Part shown: positions 17,029-25,157 of the stretch, piece by piece
Position numbering within the stretch: position 1 is the first letter of the stretch
How the letters are laid out: the number at the start of each line of letters is the position of its first letter
From: SIRX01 sp965213905
GTDB taxonomy: Bacteria; Actinomycetota; Rubrobacteria; Rubrobacterales; Rubrobacteraceae
DNA length: 64,000 bases
Direction: 5' to 3'
Assembly: GCA_965213905.1 (NCBI GenBank)
Contig: OZ243922.1
Location: forward strand, 1,240,001 to 1,304,000
Translations under genes and position numbers: made by a program
The notes under the pieces: model-generated
The model's input: the letters and a program-made list of their open reading frames with translations, nothing else
Database searches by the model: none
What the model was told of the DNA's origin: nothing

Positions 17029-17934
17029 CTACTCTCTCGTACTGCCCGGATCGTCCGGGAAGAGACTTTCTTGGCGGTATTTCTGAGGCTCCTCGTGAAC
17101 GTCCCGGCCGCAGTGTGGACAAAATTGCGACTCTTCTTCCTCGTCGTTCTTGCGGCCGAACTCCTCGACAAAACCGGAGGCCAGGATGCCGGACGGGAGC
17201 GCCACCAGACCGATCCCCAAAAGCGCCGTAAGGGCGCCGAAGATCTGGCCCGCCGGCGTTACCGGGTACACGTCACCGTAGCCGACGGTGGTAAGCGTGA
17301 CCGCGCCCCACCAGAGGGTTGCCGGGATGCTGGAAAAAGCGTCCGGCTGGGCGTCGCGCTCCGCGAGGTACATCAGGCTGGAGGAGATCACGAGCAGCAC
17401 CAGCGTTACGCTGAAGGTGGCGGCGAGTTGCTGCCTCTTTCGCACAAACACCGCGGCGAAAGACCGCAGCGACTCCGAGTACCGGAACATCTTGAAGATC
17501 CGCAACAACCGGAATACGAAGGTCGCCCCGGCATAGCCCGTGTCTGGGAAGAACAGGATCAGGTAGAACGGCAAAAACGCCATGAGGTCTACCAAAGCGA
17601 GCGGCGTAAAGAAAAACCTGACCCGCCCCCAGAAGGGCTGCCGATACCGCTCGTCCGTCGTACAAGACCACAAACGGAAGATGTACTCGTCGGTGAATAT
17701 GACGATACAGAATACTTCCACGGAGCGGAGCAGTATGCCGTATTGGTCTACGGCGCTGTCCATCGTGCGCAGCATGGCGGCGAGCACGCTGACGAGGATT
17801 ACGGTTACGATGAACACGTCGAAGATGCGGCTTTCGAGGTCGCCCCGCTCAGCCGGTTCCAGGATCTCGTACACCCGCCGCTTGTTCGAGTTTCTTAGCT
17901 CGCCTTTTTCGGAATCGAACATATCGTCGTTCAT
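17029..17934 (-). CDS. Voltage-gated-type potassium channel with C-terminal zinc-ribbon-like motif
   Basis: 301-residue six-helix channel. Helices S1-S4 span about 40-165, with an S4-like basic helix FRLLRIFKMFRYSESLR. The pore loop has the K+ selectivity filter TTVGYGD (about 215), followed by an inner helix rich in Gly and Leu. After the pore comes an acidic linker and CPHCGRDVHEE, a single CxxC pair that could bind metal as a dimer or tetramer. First gene of a two-gene unit with the sodium symporter, so it may set the membrane potential or compensate charge during symport (inference). Confidence 0.92.
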   Translation of the reverse strand: MNDDMFDSEKGELRNSNKRRVYEILEPAERGDLESRIFDVFIVTVILVSVLAAMLRTMDSAVDQYGILLRSVEVFCIVIFTDEYIFRLWSCTTDERYRQPFWGRVRFFFTPLALVDLMAFLPFYLILFFPDTGYAGATFVFRLLRIFKMFRYSESLRSFAAVFVRKRQQLAATFSVTLVLLVISSSLMYLAERDAQPDAFSSIPATLWWGAVTLTTVGYGDVYPVTPAGQIFGALTALLGIGLVALPSGILASGFVEEFGRKNDEEEESQFCPHCGRDVHEEPQKYRQESLFPDDPGSTRE

Positions 17935-18065
17935 TATCCGCCGACGTAACTCATTTATCCATAAGGCACCTTTCTATGGCTTGCGCCCGCACTTCTGGGC
18001 GAAATAATGGGTCACCGGGCGTCGAGACGCTACACTGGGCCCGAAACAACTTGGAGGAGAACGTT

Positions 18066-18386
18066 ATGAGGATCCACTTTCTGTACTTCGAGGATTGTCC
18101 GTCCCACGAGCAGGCGCTCGAACGCCTGCGAAAAGTACTCGGAGAAGAGGCCGTGGAAGCCGAGGTCGCGGTGACGGAGGTGGTCACCGAAGAACAGGCG
18201 CTAAACCTGGAATTTGCCGGCTCCCCGACCATCCGGATCGAGGGCCGGGACATAGACCCGCCGCGGCAACAACCCGGCTACGCCCTTTCTTGCCGGGCCT
18301 ACCATCTGGAAGACGGACGCATCTCTCCCCTACCTTCGGAAGAGATGATCCGGCGCGGAATAAAGTCCGCCGCGCAAAACTACTGA
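18066..18386 (+). CDS. DF-family thioredoxin-fold small protein
   Basis: 106 residues starting MRIHFLYFEDCPSHEQALER, a thioredoxin-like strand with a single Cys (CPSH instead of CxxC), then LEFAGSPTIRIEGRDIDP, a cis-Pro-like loop. This matches the small proteins RefSeq calls 'DF family (seleno)protein'; some relatives have Sec at the Cys position. Function unknown, possibly thiol or mercury related. The ATG at 18066 is chosen because TTGGAGGAG lies just upstream; the 30 in-frame codons before it are not protein-like. A second thioredoxin-fold gene follows 63 bp downstream. Confidence 0.8.
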   Translation: MRIHFLYFEDCPSHEQALERLRKVLGEEAVEAEVAVTEVVTEEQALNLEFAGSPTIRIEGRDIDPPRQQPGYALSCRAYHLEDGRISPLPSEEMIRRGIKSAAQNY

Positions 18387-18449
18387 AACATTCTCCGACA
18401 CCCGGGCTGCTAACATCCCGGAGTACGGAGCCCACCCGAAAGGTGAAAG

Positions 18450-18983
18450 ATGTCCAACCTGGATATTGGAGACAAAGCAATAGGTTTCGATCTGCCCGGC
18501 ACAGACCAAGAAACACACAGCCTCTCCGACTACGGAGAAAAAGCGGCCGTCGCGGTCGTCTTCACCTGCAACCATTGCCCCTACGCCCGCGCCTGGGAAG
18601 ACCGTATAGTGTCAATACAAGGAGACTACTCCGGTAGTGGGTTGCAGGTCCTGGCGATCAACGCCAACGACGCGGACAAGTACCTGGACGACGGCTTTCC
18701 ACAGATGCAACAACGCGCCGAAGAGAAAGGCTTCAACTTTCCATACCTCCGTGACGAGTCACAGGAAGTAGCCGCCGCATACGGCGCGGAGCGCACCCCG
18801 GAGGTGTTCCTCTTCGATGGCGATGGAAAGCTCGCCTATCACGGCGCGGTAGACGACAACTACGACGACCCGGACGCGGTGCAAAACGCCTATCTTCGGG
18901 ACGCCGTAGAAGCTGTATTGGCTGGCAAAGAGCCTCCCACCTCGCAGACCCGTCCGGTGGGTTGTTCGATCAAGTGGAAGTAG
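18450..18983 (+). CDS. Thioredoxin-family (AhpC/TSA, ResA-like) protein
   Basis: 177-residue redoxin. The fold starts with GDKAIGFDLPGTD and has the active motif FTCNHCPYARAWEDR (CxxC, about residues 40-43). YGAERTPEVFLFDGDGKL supplies the cis-Pro motif, and the C-terminus is the typical RPVGCSIKWK of this subfamily. No signal peptide, so it is predicted cytosolic. Probably a thiol oxidoreductase; partner unknown. GAAAGG-type ribosome site upstream of the ATG. It follows the DF-family gene and is likely co-transcribed. Confidence 0.9.
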   Translation: MSNLDIGDKAIGFDLPGTDQETHSLSDYGEKAAVAVVFTCNHCPYARAWEDRIVSIQGDYSGSGLQVLAINANDADKYLDDGFPQMQQRAEEKGFNFPYLRDESQEVAAAYGAERTPEVFLFDGDGKLAYHGAVDDNYDDPDAVQNAYLRDAVEAVLAGKEPPTSQTRPVGCSIKWK

Positions 18984-19009
18984 CTCCAAGTAACCCGCCG
19001 AAGCCATAA

Positions 19010-19037
19010 AAGAACACCCGGATTGGAGGTGTTTCTT
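19010..19037 (+). terminator. Hairpin after thioredoxin-family gene
   Basis: AAGAACACC at 19010-19018 pairs with GGTGTTTCTT at 19028-19037, with one bulge and a 9-nt loop, 27 bp after the stop codon. The position fits an intrinsic terminator without a clean U-tract. Confidence 0.5.
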
Positions 19038-19075
19038 ACCGTGTCACGTTTTGCATGACATAGTAGGGTTGTGAT

Positions 19076-19112
19076 AAAGAGCTTTAAGGGCAAAGAAACC
19101 CAGAAGCTCTTT
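19076..19112. repeat. Inverted repeat in AT-rich stretch
   Basis: AAAGAGCTT (19076-19084) and AAGCTCTTT (19104-19112) form a perfect 9-bp inverted repeat with a 19-nt loop just upstream of the decayed gene at 19154. It could be a hairpin or a protein-binding site. Confidence 0.4.
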
Positions 19113-19153
19113 ATGGGACGCAGGTCCAAAGCGGTGTCTGGCAAAGGTCGCTG

Positions 19154-19620
19154 ATGACGACCGTCGCCGCAACTGTGGTTGGAGCTCTGGTAGCGTATTT
19201 TTTAGGGTTACGTCGGAGCCGGTTTGAGCGTTTGGAAGAACAACGTGCCAAAGTCCTTGCAGAGTTGTCTGGGCTACTGTTCGATACTCTCCCAGTTTAC
19301 GGGGCGGACACACAATGGATGAGATTCGAGAAAAACAGAAAGAGAGAGGCAAAGCTGCGATTGATAGTCTGAATACTTTAACCCACTGCTATCATCACAA
19401 CATCGCTTGATTGAATCCTGAAGTTGCTGCTCGGATCGAAAACTCCATAACGGAGTTGCAAGAGATGCTAATAGATTATGGCGGACCCGGTGTAGGCAAT
19501 ACGTATTTTCAGGTGACGGAGAGGGGTGTGGAGATTGCAAAGAGCATGGATACTAGAATCCCGGAGATAAAAGGGAAGCTCGAAAGTTCTCATCTAGACA
19601 ACCCTAAAGCACCTAAATAA
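19154..19620 (+). pseudogene. Decayed small membrane-anchored hypothetical gene (frameshift and stop)
   Basis: Two incomplete frames look like one broken gene. Frame A starts at ATG 19154 with a membrane segment and charged helix (VVGALVAYFLGLRRSRFERL, then EEQRAKVLAELSGLLFD) and ends at 19372 in unlikely sequence. From about 19290-19315 the protein-like reading moves to another frame (MDEIREKQKERGKAAIDSL), meets TGA at 19408-19410, and continues (NPEVAARIENSITELQEML) to a stop at 19620. Restoring one indel and the TGA would give about 150 residues: one N-terminal membrane helix and a coiled coil. GC is visibly lower than the neighbours, suggesting transfer. Sequencing error is an alternative to decay. 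Confidence 0.55.
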
Positions 19621-19637
19621 TAACGAACAGCGCCAAA

Positions 19638-19674
19638 AGAAGAGGGACTGCTTGAGGACAGCAGTCCCTCTTCT
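19638..19674. terminator. Strong bidirectional terminator hairpin
   Basis: AGAAGAGGGACTGC (19638-19651) and GCAGTCCCTCTTCT (19661-19674) form a perfect 14-bp stem with a 9-nt loop. Read on the minus strand it is followed by a short T-rich run (TTTT), so it should end phaC transcripts as well as plus-strand transcripts. Confidence 0.85.
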
Positions 19675-19720
19675 GGTTCACTACTTTCAACGCAGGGCCG
19701 TCCAAGAATGCGCTCCGAAC

Positions 19721-21586
19721 TTACCTCTCCCGCACGTAGGTCCCCGGAGCGTCTTCTACTGGCGGGTGGTCTTTGCTGCCCATTTTCGGTGGCTCGACCT
19801 TTTTGCCGGAGCGTTTATTTAGCCAGGCGACCCAGTCGGTCCACCAGCTACCTTCGTGTTCGGTGGCGTTTTCGTGCCATTCTTGGGCGGTGGCGTAGTC
19901 TCCGGCGTCACCTTCTTCGTTGACCCAGTGGCGGCCTTTTTCTTTTTGGGGAGGGTTGATCATGCCGGCTATGTGCCCGCTCGATGCTAGCACGAAGCGT
20001 ACTTTTCCGCTTACTAGCTGGGCGAGGCGCCAGGCCCCGTACCAGGGGACGATGTGGTCTTTTTCGGCCCCGACGGCGTAGAGGTCGCCTTCGATCTTAC
20101 CCAGGTCTATCGGTACGTCTTTTAGGGCTAGCTTGCCGGGTTCGATGAGGTTGTTCTCCAGGTAGGTGTTGCGGAGGTAGAAGGTGTGGGCGGCGCGGGC
20201 CATGCGGGTGCCGTCACTGTTCCAGTAGAGCAGGTCGAAGGCGGGCGGTTTCTGGCCGAGCAGGTAGTTGTTGACGACGTTTGCCCAGATCAGGTCGTTC
20301 GACCGGAGCAAGTTGAACATGTTGTAGAGTTGGCTCTTGTCCAGGTAGCCCCGCTCCAGCATCTGCTGCTCCATAAAGTCCATCTGCGGCTCGTCTATAA
20401 ACACCCCCATCTCACCGGCGTTCTCGAAGTCCTGCAAGGCGACCATGAAGGTCGAGGGGCCGAATACTTTGTCCTCGCCCTTGGCGGCGAGGTAGGCGAG
20501 CGTCATGGAGAGCAGCGTGCCCCCGATGCAGTAGCCCATCGGGTTTACGGTCTCGCTGCCGGTGATCTCCCGCACCACGTCCGCGGCCTCCAGGAAGCCG
20601 AGGTCCATATAGTCCTCGAACTCGGTGTCCTCCATCGAGGCGTCGGGATTTTTCCAGCTCACGACGAAGACGGTGAAGCCTTGCTGGACGAGGTGGTTGA
20701 CCATGCTGTTCTCGGGGCGCATGTCGAGGATGTAGTACTTGTTGATCCAGGGTGGGACTATAAGCATGGGAATTTCGTAGACTTTTTCCGTCTGGGGCTC
20801 GTACTGGATGAGCTCTATGAGCTCGTTGCGGTGGACGACTTTGCCGGGGGTTATCGCGAGGTTTTCCCCGGGCTCAAAGGCCGTGTAGTCGGTCATGCTG
20901 AGCTGGCCCTGCTTCAAATCCTCGGTCAGGTTGCGCGCGCCTTCGACGAGGCTTTGTCCGCCGGTTTCCACCGCGCGCCGCAGGGCCTCCGGGTTGGAGA
21001 GGAGGAAGTTGACCGGGGCCATTACGTCCACGAATTGCTTGAGGTGAAACTTTAACTTTTGCTCTTCTTCGGAGTCGTGGCCGTTTGTTTTTTCCGCCTC
21101 TTTTAGCAGGTATTCGGAGGCGAGCAGGTACATCTGCTTTAGGGTCTGGTAGTAGGGGTTTTCGTTCCACTCTCCGGCGCTGAAGCGGTTGTCTCCCTTG
21201 CCGGGTTCGGCCTGGTTTTTCTGCTCGGGGGTAGGGAGTCCCCACATCCTGGAGGTGGCGGCGGTCCAGGTCTCCATCGTGGCGGTCATCATGCGGGCGT
21301 TGTATTCGGCGGCGGCCTGCATCGCGCGTTGTGGATCCGACATCTCGCGCAACCACAAAGTTTGGAGCGAGCGGGAGATCTCCGCCCAGTTTATCGGCAG
21401 TATGTCTTGCAAAGGATTGGCCCGCCACATCCGGTCCATCGTCGCGAGTATCGGGTCGCCCTCAAAGGGCGGGTCCGCGTTCTCCGGTGTTTGAACGCCC
21501 TCCAGGCTCTTCTCGAACCAGGTAGTCCAGAGGTCCAGGGGGACTGTGGAGGTTCCTACCGGGTTCTGAGGTCCGCCGTCAGCCAT
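19721..21586 (-). CDS. phaC: Class I poly(3-hydroxyalkanoate) synthase
   Basis: Polymerises (R)-3-hydroxyacyl-CoA into PHA at the granule surface. 621 residues. The N-terminal PhaC domain (about 90-260) precedes an alpha/beta-hydrolase core. The catalytic triad is visible: Cys353 in the lipase-like box GYCIGG, Asp510 in GAEKDHIVPW and His538 in SSGHIAG; the 28-residue Asp-His spacing equals that of the Cupriavidus enzyme. PPWINKYYILDMRPENSMV and FVVSWKNPD are class I/II marks, and the length favours class I. No phaA, phaB or phasin gene adjoins. ATG start with GGAGAG 7 nt upstream. Confidence 0.95.
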   Translation of the reverse strand: MADGGPQNPVGTSTVPLDLWTTWFEKSLEGVQTPENADPPFEGDPILATMDRMWRANPLQDILPINWAEISRSLQTLWLREMSDPQRAMQAAAEYNARMMTATMETWTAATSRMWGLPTPEQKNQAEPGKGDNRFSAGEWNENPYYQTLKQMYLLASEYLLKEAEKTNGHDSEEEQKLKFHLKQFVDVMAPVNFLLSNPEALRRAVETGGQSLVEGARNLTEDLKQGQLSMTDYTAFEPGENLAITPGKVVHRNELIELIQYEPQTEKVYEIPMLIVPPWINKYYILDMRPENSMVNHLVQQGFTVFVVSWKNPDASMEDTEFEDYMDLGFLEAADVVREITGSETVNPMGYCIGGTLLSMTLAYLAAKGEDKVFGPSTFMVALQDFENAGEMGVFIDEPQMDFMEQQMLERGYLDKSQLYNMFNLLRSNDLIWANVVNNYLLGQKPPAFDLLYWNSDGTRMARAAHTFYLRNTYLENNLIEPGKLALKDVPIDLGKIEGDLYAVGAEKDHIVPWYGAWRLAQLVSGKVRFVLASSGHIAGMINPPQKEKGRHWVNEEGDAGDYATAQEWHENATEHEGSWWTDWVAWLNKRSGKKVEPPKMGSKDHPPVEDAPGTYVRER

Positions 21587-21646
21587 CTTTTATCTCTCCT
21601 TCTCCGCCAACCAGGTTGTATTCGTCATCACATTATAGGGAAGTTT

Positions 21647-22492
21647 TTACCCACCGGCCTCCCCTAACAACGCCTCGAACCCCTCTCGGAACGTCGGGTA
21701 CCGGAATTCGTAGCCCGAGGAAAGCAGCCGGGCATTGCTGCACCGTTTGTTGGTGCGGCGACGGCCCGTGCCGGGAGTTGTGCCGGGAAATTTCTCTTGG
21801 GTTGTCCCGAGCTTTTCAGCCAGCCACCCCGCAACCACGCGCCGGTCGGCGGGTTCGTGGTCCACGCCCACGTACAACGGCCCGGGCTCCGGCAGGAACA
21901 TCAGGTGCCGCAAGGTCCCGGCGCAATCGTCACGGTGGATGCGGTTCGTGTAGGCCGGCGGCCCGTCGTCCGGCGGAGCAGATAGTCCGCGTTCGACGGA
22001 CCGGGTACGGCCGGGACCGTAGATGCCGGCCAGCCGCATCACGGTTGCCGGAAAGGGGCCGTCGAGCACTACACGTTCGCCCTCCAACAACCGGCGGCCG
22101 GAGAAACTTTCGGGCTCCGTAGGCGAGTCCTCGTCCACCCACTCCCCGTTCGATTGGGCATATACGCCGGTGCTGGAGGTGAAGAAGAAGCGCTGCAAGA
22201 CATCTCCGCGGAAGGAGAGGGCTTCGATCAAGTTGCGTGGCCCATCCACGTAAGCCTTCCGGTAGGCCTCATCGTCCGAGCCATCGGCGGAGGTGGTGTA
22301 AAAGACGAGATCCAAACCCGGAGGCAAGCCCTCCGGCGACATTTCCCGCGTCAGGTCCGCCACGATAGGCCGTACGCCAGATGGCAAGTTGCCGGGGTTG
22401 CGGCGCAGCCCGAATACCTCGTGCCCTTCGGCGGCGAGAACCCGGCCCAGCGCGCATCCGACGTAGCCGCAGCCTGCTATTAGTATCCTCAT
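21647..22492 (-). CDS. NAD-dependent epimerase/dehydratase-like SDR protein
   Basis: 281-residue extended short-chain dehydrogenase-like protein. The N-terminal Rossmann motif GCGYVGCALGRVLAAEGHEV binds NAD(P). The active-site region FFTSSTGVYAQ gives the Ser, but the usual YxxxK reads SGRRLLEGE, so Tyr and Lys are not conserved and catalysis is doubtful. It resembles YeeZ-type proteins annotated as NAD(P)-dependent epimerases of unknown substrate. No Shine-Dalgarno; TATAGA lies 8 nt before the ATG, so the mRNA may be leaderless. It is upstream of phaC on the same strand, separated by 60 bp containing the phaC ribosome site. Confidence 0.85.
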   Translation of the reverse strand: MRILIAGCGYVGCALGRVLAAEGHEVFGLRRNPGNLPSGVRPIVADLTREMSPEGLPPGLDLVFYTTSADGSDDEAYRKAYVDGPRNLIEALSFRGDVLQRFFFTSSTGVYAQSNGEWVDEDSPTEPESFSGRRLLEGERVVLDGPFPATVMRLAGIYGPGRTRSVERGLSAPPDDGPPAYTNRIHRDDCAGTLRHLMFLPEPGPLYVGVDHEPADRRVVAGWLAEKLGTTQEKFPGTTPGTGRRRTNKRCSNARLLSSGYEFRYPTFREGFEALLGEAGG

Positions 22493-22500
22493 GGGTTGAG

Positions 22501-22506
22501 TCTATA
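22501..22506 (-). promoter_or_regulatory. Candidate -10 element of the epimerase gene
   Basis: TATAGA on the minus strand ends 8 nt before the ATG at 22492 and could start a leaderless transcript. No -35 recognised. Confidence 0.35.
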
Positions 22507-22751
22507 CGGTAAACACGGGCGCCGTAGACCCCTTAGGGTATCGCTCAAGCCAGGGGTCAAGAACGGTAAACTACCTCGCTACATAGTCCTCGATCGTGGG
22601 GGCTCCGGCAGCCAGGCTTGGTTAAAACGGCGGAACATTCTCCTTAGACCTTCGTTAAACAGTGTAGCGGGCCGCCAGCCGCCTTTGACGCAACTTTACC
22701 GGGTGCTTACCTGCTCGCTCAAATGGGCTGTACGCGAGGGTTTAACGAGAA

Positions 22752-22795
22752 TTTATTCGAACGTTTACCCTAAGTTAACCAAACGTATCCGCGAT
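22752..22795 (+). promoter_or_regulatory. Candidate Pho box upstream of phoX
   Basis: An AT-rich patch has GTTTACCCTAA (22763) and GTTAACCAAAC (22774) repeated with an 11-bp period, with weaker units at 22752 and 22785. Direct repeats of about 11 bp with a GTTNACC core are how PhoP boxes look in actinobacteria. The patch lies about 220 bp before the phoX start. The rest of the 518-bp gap (22493-23011) holds a 9-bp inverted repeat (TCGTTAAAC at 22652, GTTTAACGA at 22740) and the signal-peptide remnant listed next. Confidence 0.45.
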
Positions 22796-22861
22796 TCGGT
22801 TAGGGTTGCAGGGTGCAGAAACCACCTGTTACCGGAAGAGGAACATGCGACAGGCGTTAGC

Positions 22862-22972
22862 GGCGACGAGAGTGAGCATAGCTGGCGTCTGGGCCGCCGG
22901 GACTTCCTCGGCCTATCCGGTGTGAGCGCGGCGTCGAGCCGAAGTGGCAGATCTATTGCATCGGGCGGGTGA
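22862..22972 (+). pseudogene. Remnant of a Tat signal peptide
   Basis: In the frame ending at TGA 22970-22972 the sequence reads RLGRRDFLGLSGVSAASS, a classical twin-arginine motif (RR at 22895-22900) and the start of a hydrophobic core, but it stops after 14 more residues with no mature domain. No ATG, GTG or TTG in a sensible position opens it. It looks like the beginning of a lost Tat-exported protein directly upstream of phoX, which has its own Tat signal. Confidence 0.45.
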
Positions 22973-23011
22973 TGAGACAGCAAAGCAGACTGAGAGACGG
23001 GAGGATAAGTG

Positions 23012-24835
23012 ATGTCTGAGAATGGTTCCGACCAGTCCAAGCTAGGTCCGGTCCAGAGGATCAAGAAAGATAAGCGCGGCAGGGACGCCAGCGTAGATTC
23101 AGGCTTAAGCCGGCGAGCCTTTCTGACGTACCTCGGTGCTGGTTCGGTGGCGCTGGCCGCCGGTAGCGCGGGGATCTTCACCAAGGGGGCCGGGGCCCAG
23201 GAGTTCGCCAGCGCTGCATCTACCCCCTTTCGCTACGGCGACCCTCAATCCTTGACCTACTTTACACCGATAGAGCCAACCGACGCCGACGAGTTGGTAC
23301 TGCCCTCCGGCTTCCGTTACGACATAATCCGCCGCTGGGGCGAGCCCGTAACCTCCGATGGTCGGACGTTCGGCTTCAATAACGACTACGTCGCGTACTT
23401 CCCTATAGACGCGCTCGATGGAGGTCTCAATAGCTACGATGGTCTGTTGTGGGTCAACCACGAATACGTAGACTCCAAGTGGGTCTCTGGTTATACGGAT
23501 TCGGACGGCGAGGCCGAGAGGACCAAGGTCCAGATCGACGCCGAGAAGGCCGCCGTCGGCGGGTCCGTGATACGGGTGTTCTGCAACGATGCGGGCCACT
23601 GGGAGTTCCTCCAAGACGATACCTACAATCGCCGCGTTGACGCGAACACCCCGGTAGGGGTAACGGGACCTGCGGCGGGCTCTTCGGAGATGCAGATGAA
23701 CGGCGGCAGCGAGGTTGTTGGCACGCTCGCCAACTGTAGCGGCGGCGTGACGCCGTGGAACACGGTGCTCTCGTGCGAAGAAAACTTCCAGTACTACTAC
23801 GGTGAGCGCACGCCAACGGACGAAAACGACGACGAGGCGACCGCCGACGCCACCTGGCTCAACGACCCGGGAAACGTCCAGCCCCCAGAGCACTACGGCT
23901 GGGTCGTTGAGGTGGATCCGTTCGACAAAGGATCCAGACCGCGCAAGCACACATGGCTCGGCCGTGTCCGCCACGAGAACGTCGCCATAAACATCGCGCC
24001 CTCAGGACGCATCGTCGCCTACACGGGGCATGACGAGAACGACCAGTGCATCTACAAGTTTATCTCGTCCGGCTCTTACGACCCTAGCAACCGGGCGGCG
24101 AACATGGAGCTACTCACGGATGGCATGCTCTACGTCGCCGACTTCGCCAACGGACGCTGGGTAGCGATGGACTACGAGAGCAACCCCATCTTCTCCGACA
24201 ACGACTTCAAAAGCCAGGCCGACGTGCTCGTGCGGGCCTCCGAGGCGGCCGCGCTCGAAGACCCAGAGACCGAAGCCCCAATTGGCACACCTCTAGACCG
24301 CTGCGAAGACATCGAGGTCCATCCCGAGGACGGCACCGTCTACGCGGCCCTCACGAACAACGATGAACACGGCAACTTCCACGGTCAGATCATTCGCATG
24401 TTCGAGGCGGGAGCCGATCCCGAGGCCATCGAGTTCAACTATGAGGTCTTCGCCGCCGGAGGACCAAATACCGGCTTCTCCAGCCCGGATAACCTGGCCT
24501 TCGACCTCTTCAACTACCTCTGGATGGTCACAGACATCTCCTCCAGCAGCCAAAACAAGGGTATCTACAAGCCGTTCAAGAACAACGGCATGTTCGTAAT
24601 TCCCGAGGTAAACGACGATTCGATCCTGGGCGAGCCACTGGCGCAGTTCGCGAGTGGTCCAGTGGAGTCCGAGATGACCGGCCCGGCCTTTACCCCGGAC
24701 GCCAGGACGCTCTTCCTTGCCGTGCAGCATCCCGGCGAGGAGTCCGAGAGCGTGGAGAACCCGTCGAGCACCTGGCCCCACGACGGCGACGGCATCCCCA
24801 AGCCCTCCGTGGTAGCCATAACCGGCTTCGCGTAA
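23012..24835 (+). CDS. phoX: PhoX-family (DUF839) Tat-exported phosphatase
   Basis: 607 residues. The Tat signal peptide is clear (LSRRAFLTYLGAGSVALAAG, ending near AGAQEF at about 65). The mature part is a DUF839/PhoX beta-propeller: LPSGFRYDIIRRWGEP, GLLWVNHEYVDS, NTVLSCEENFQYYYGE, GRVRHENVAINIAPSGRIVAY and SSPDNLAFD are family signatures, and the acidic patches fit the Ca/Fe cofactor of PhoX. Expected to release phosphate from extracellular phosphoesters. ATG 23012 is preferred over GTG 23009 because GGGAGG sits 7 nt upstream. A candidate Pho box lies upstream. Confidence 0.88.
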   Translation: MSENGSDQSKLGPVQRIKKDKRGRDASVDSGLSRRAFLTYLGAGSVALAAGSAGIFTKGAGAQEFASAASTPFRYGDPQSLTYFTPIEPTDADELVLPSGFRYDIIRRWGEPVTSDGRTFGFNNDYVAYFPIDALDGGLNSYDGLLWVNHEYVDSKWVSGYTDSDGEAERTKVQIDAEKAAVGGSVIRVFCNDAGHWEFLQDDTYNRRVDANTPVGVTGPAAGSSEMQMNGGSEVVGTLANCSGGVTPWNTVLSCEENFQYYYGERTPTDENDDEATADATWLNDPGNVQPPEHYGWVVEVDPFDKGSRPRKHTWLGRVRHENVAINIAPSGRIVAYTGHDENDQCIYKFISSGSYDPSNRAANMELLTDGMLYVADFANGRWVAMDYESNPIFSDNDFKSQADVLVRASEAAALEDPETEAPIGTPLDRCEDIEVHPEDGTVYAALTNNDEHGNFHGQIIRMFEAGADPEAIEFNYEVFAAGGPNTGFSSPDNLAFDLFNYLWMVTDISSSSQNKGIYKPFKNNGMFVIPEVNDDSILGEPLAQFASGPVESEMTGPAFTPDARTLFLAVQHPGEESESVENPSSTWPHDGDGIPKPSVVAITGFA

Positions 24836-24842
24836 CGCCAAA

Positions 24843-25061
24843 GAGCCGGGTCTTCTCTCGACCGAGGACGGTCCGTTCGACATCGCGGGTACCAACTATC
24901 AGTTCATCATGAACTGGAGCACGACCGGCCACACGGACGAGGACGTTCCGCCTACGGCCATCGGTCCGGGCTCCGACGCGACGGAAGAGATGACGGGGAC
25001 CGGCGGCGCAGACTTGTCCGGGCTGCTCGTCTTGAGGCTTCGCGTACTACGCAGGACGTAA
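24843..25061 (+). pseudogene. C-terminal remnant of a PhoA-type alkaline phosphatase
   Basis: A frame ending at TAA 25059-25061 reads GTNYQFIMNWSTTGHTDEDVP and then IGPGSDATEEMTG. This is the C-terminal block of PhoA alkaline phosphatases, including the zinc-ligand His in the TGHT segment. The preceding 400 residues of the enzyme are absent and the tail after MTGTGG is aberrant. There is no start codon at a usable place. It begins 7 bp after the phoX stop, so a PhoA gene was probably lost by deletion or phoX replaced most of it. Confidence 0.6.
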
Positions 25062-25109
25062 AACCGTAGAGTATAGAACCGTAGAGTAGAGGAACCTTCT
25101 CTCGCACCT

Positions 25110-25149
25110 CCCGTACCCCGGCTCTTCGTTATCCGAGCCGGGGTACGGG
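25110..25149. terminator. Strong terminator hairpin after the phosphatase locus
   Basis: CCCGTACCCCGGCTC (25110-25124) pairs perfectly over 15 bp with GAGCCGGGGTACGGG (25135-25149) around a 10-nt loop. No U-run follows, as often in high-GC bacteria. A 12-bp direct repeat AACCGTAGAGTA precedes it at about 25063 and 25078. Confidence 0.8.
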
Positions 25150-25157
25150 CTACCCGC

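Noticed and set aside
20186..21055. 289-codon plus-strand frame
   Set aside because: Antisense to phaC, whose catalytic triad is intact.
22496..22972. 158-codon frame as a full gene before phoX
   Set aside because: Only its last part has a recognisable Tat motif; the rest is not protein-like and the start lacks a ribosome site. Kept only as a remnant.
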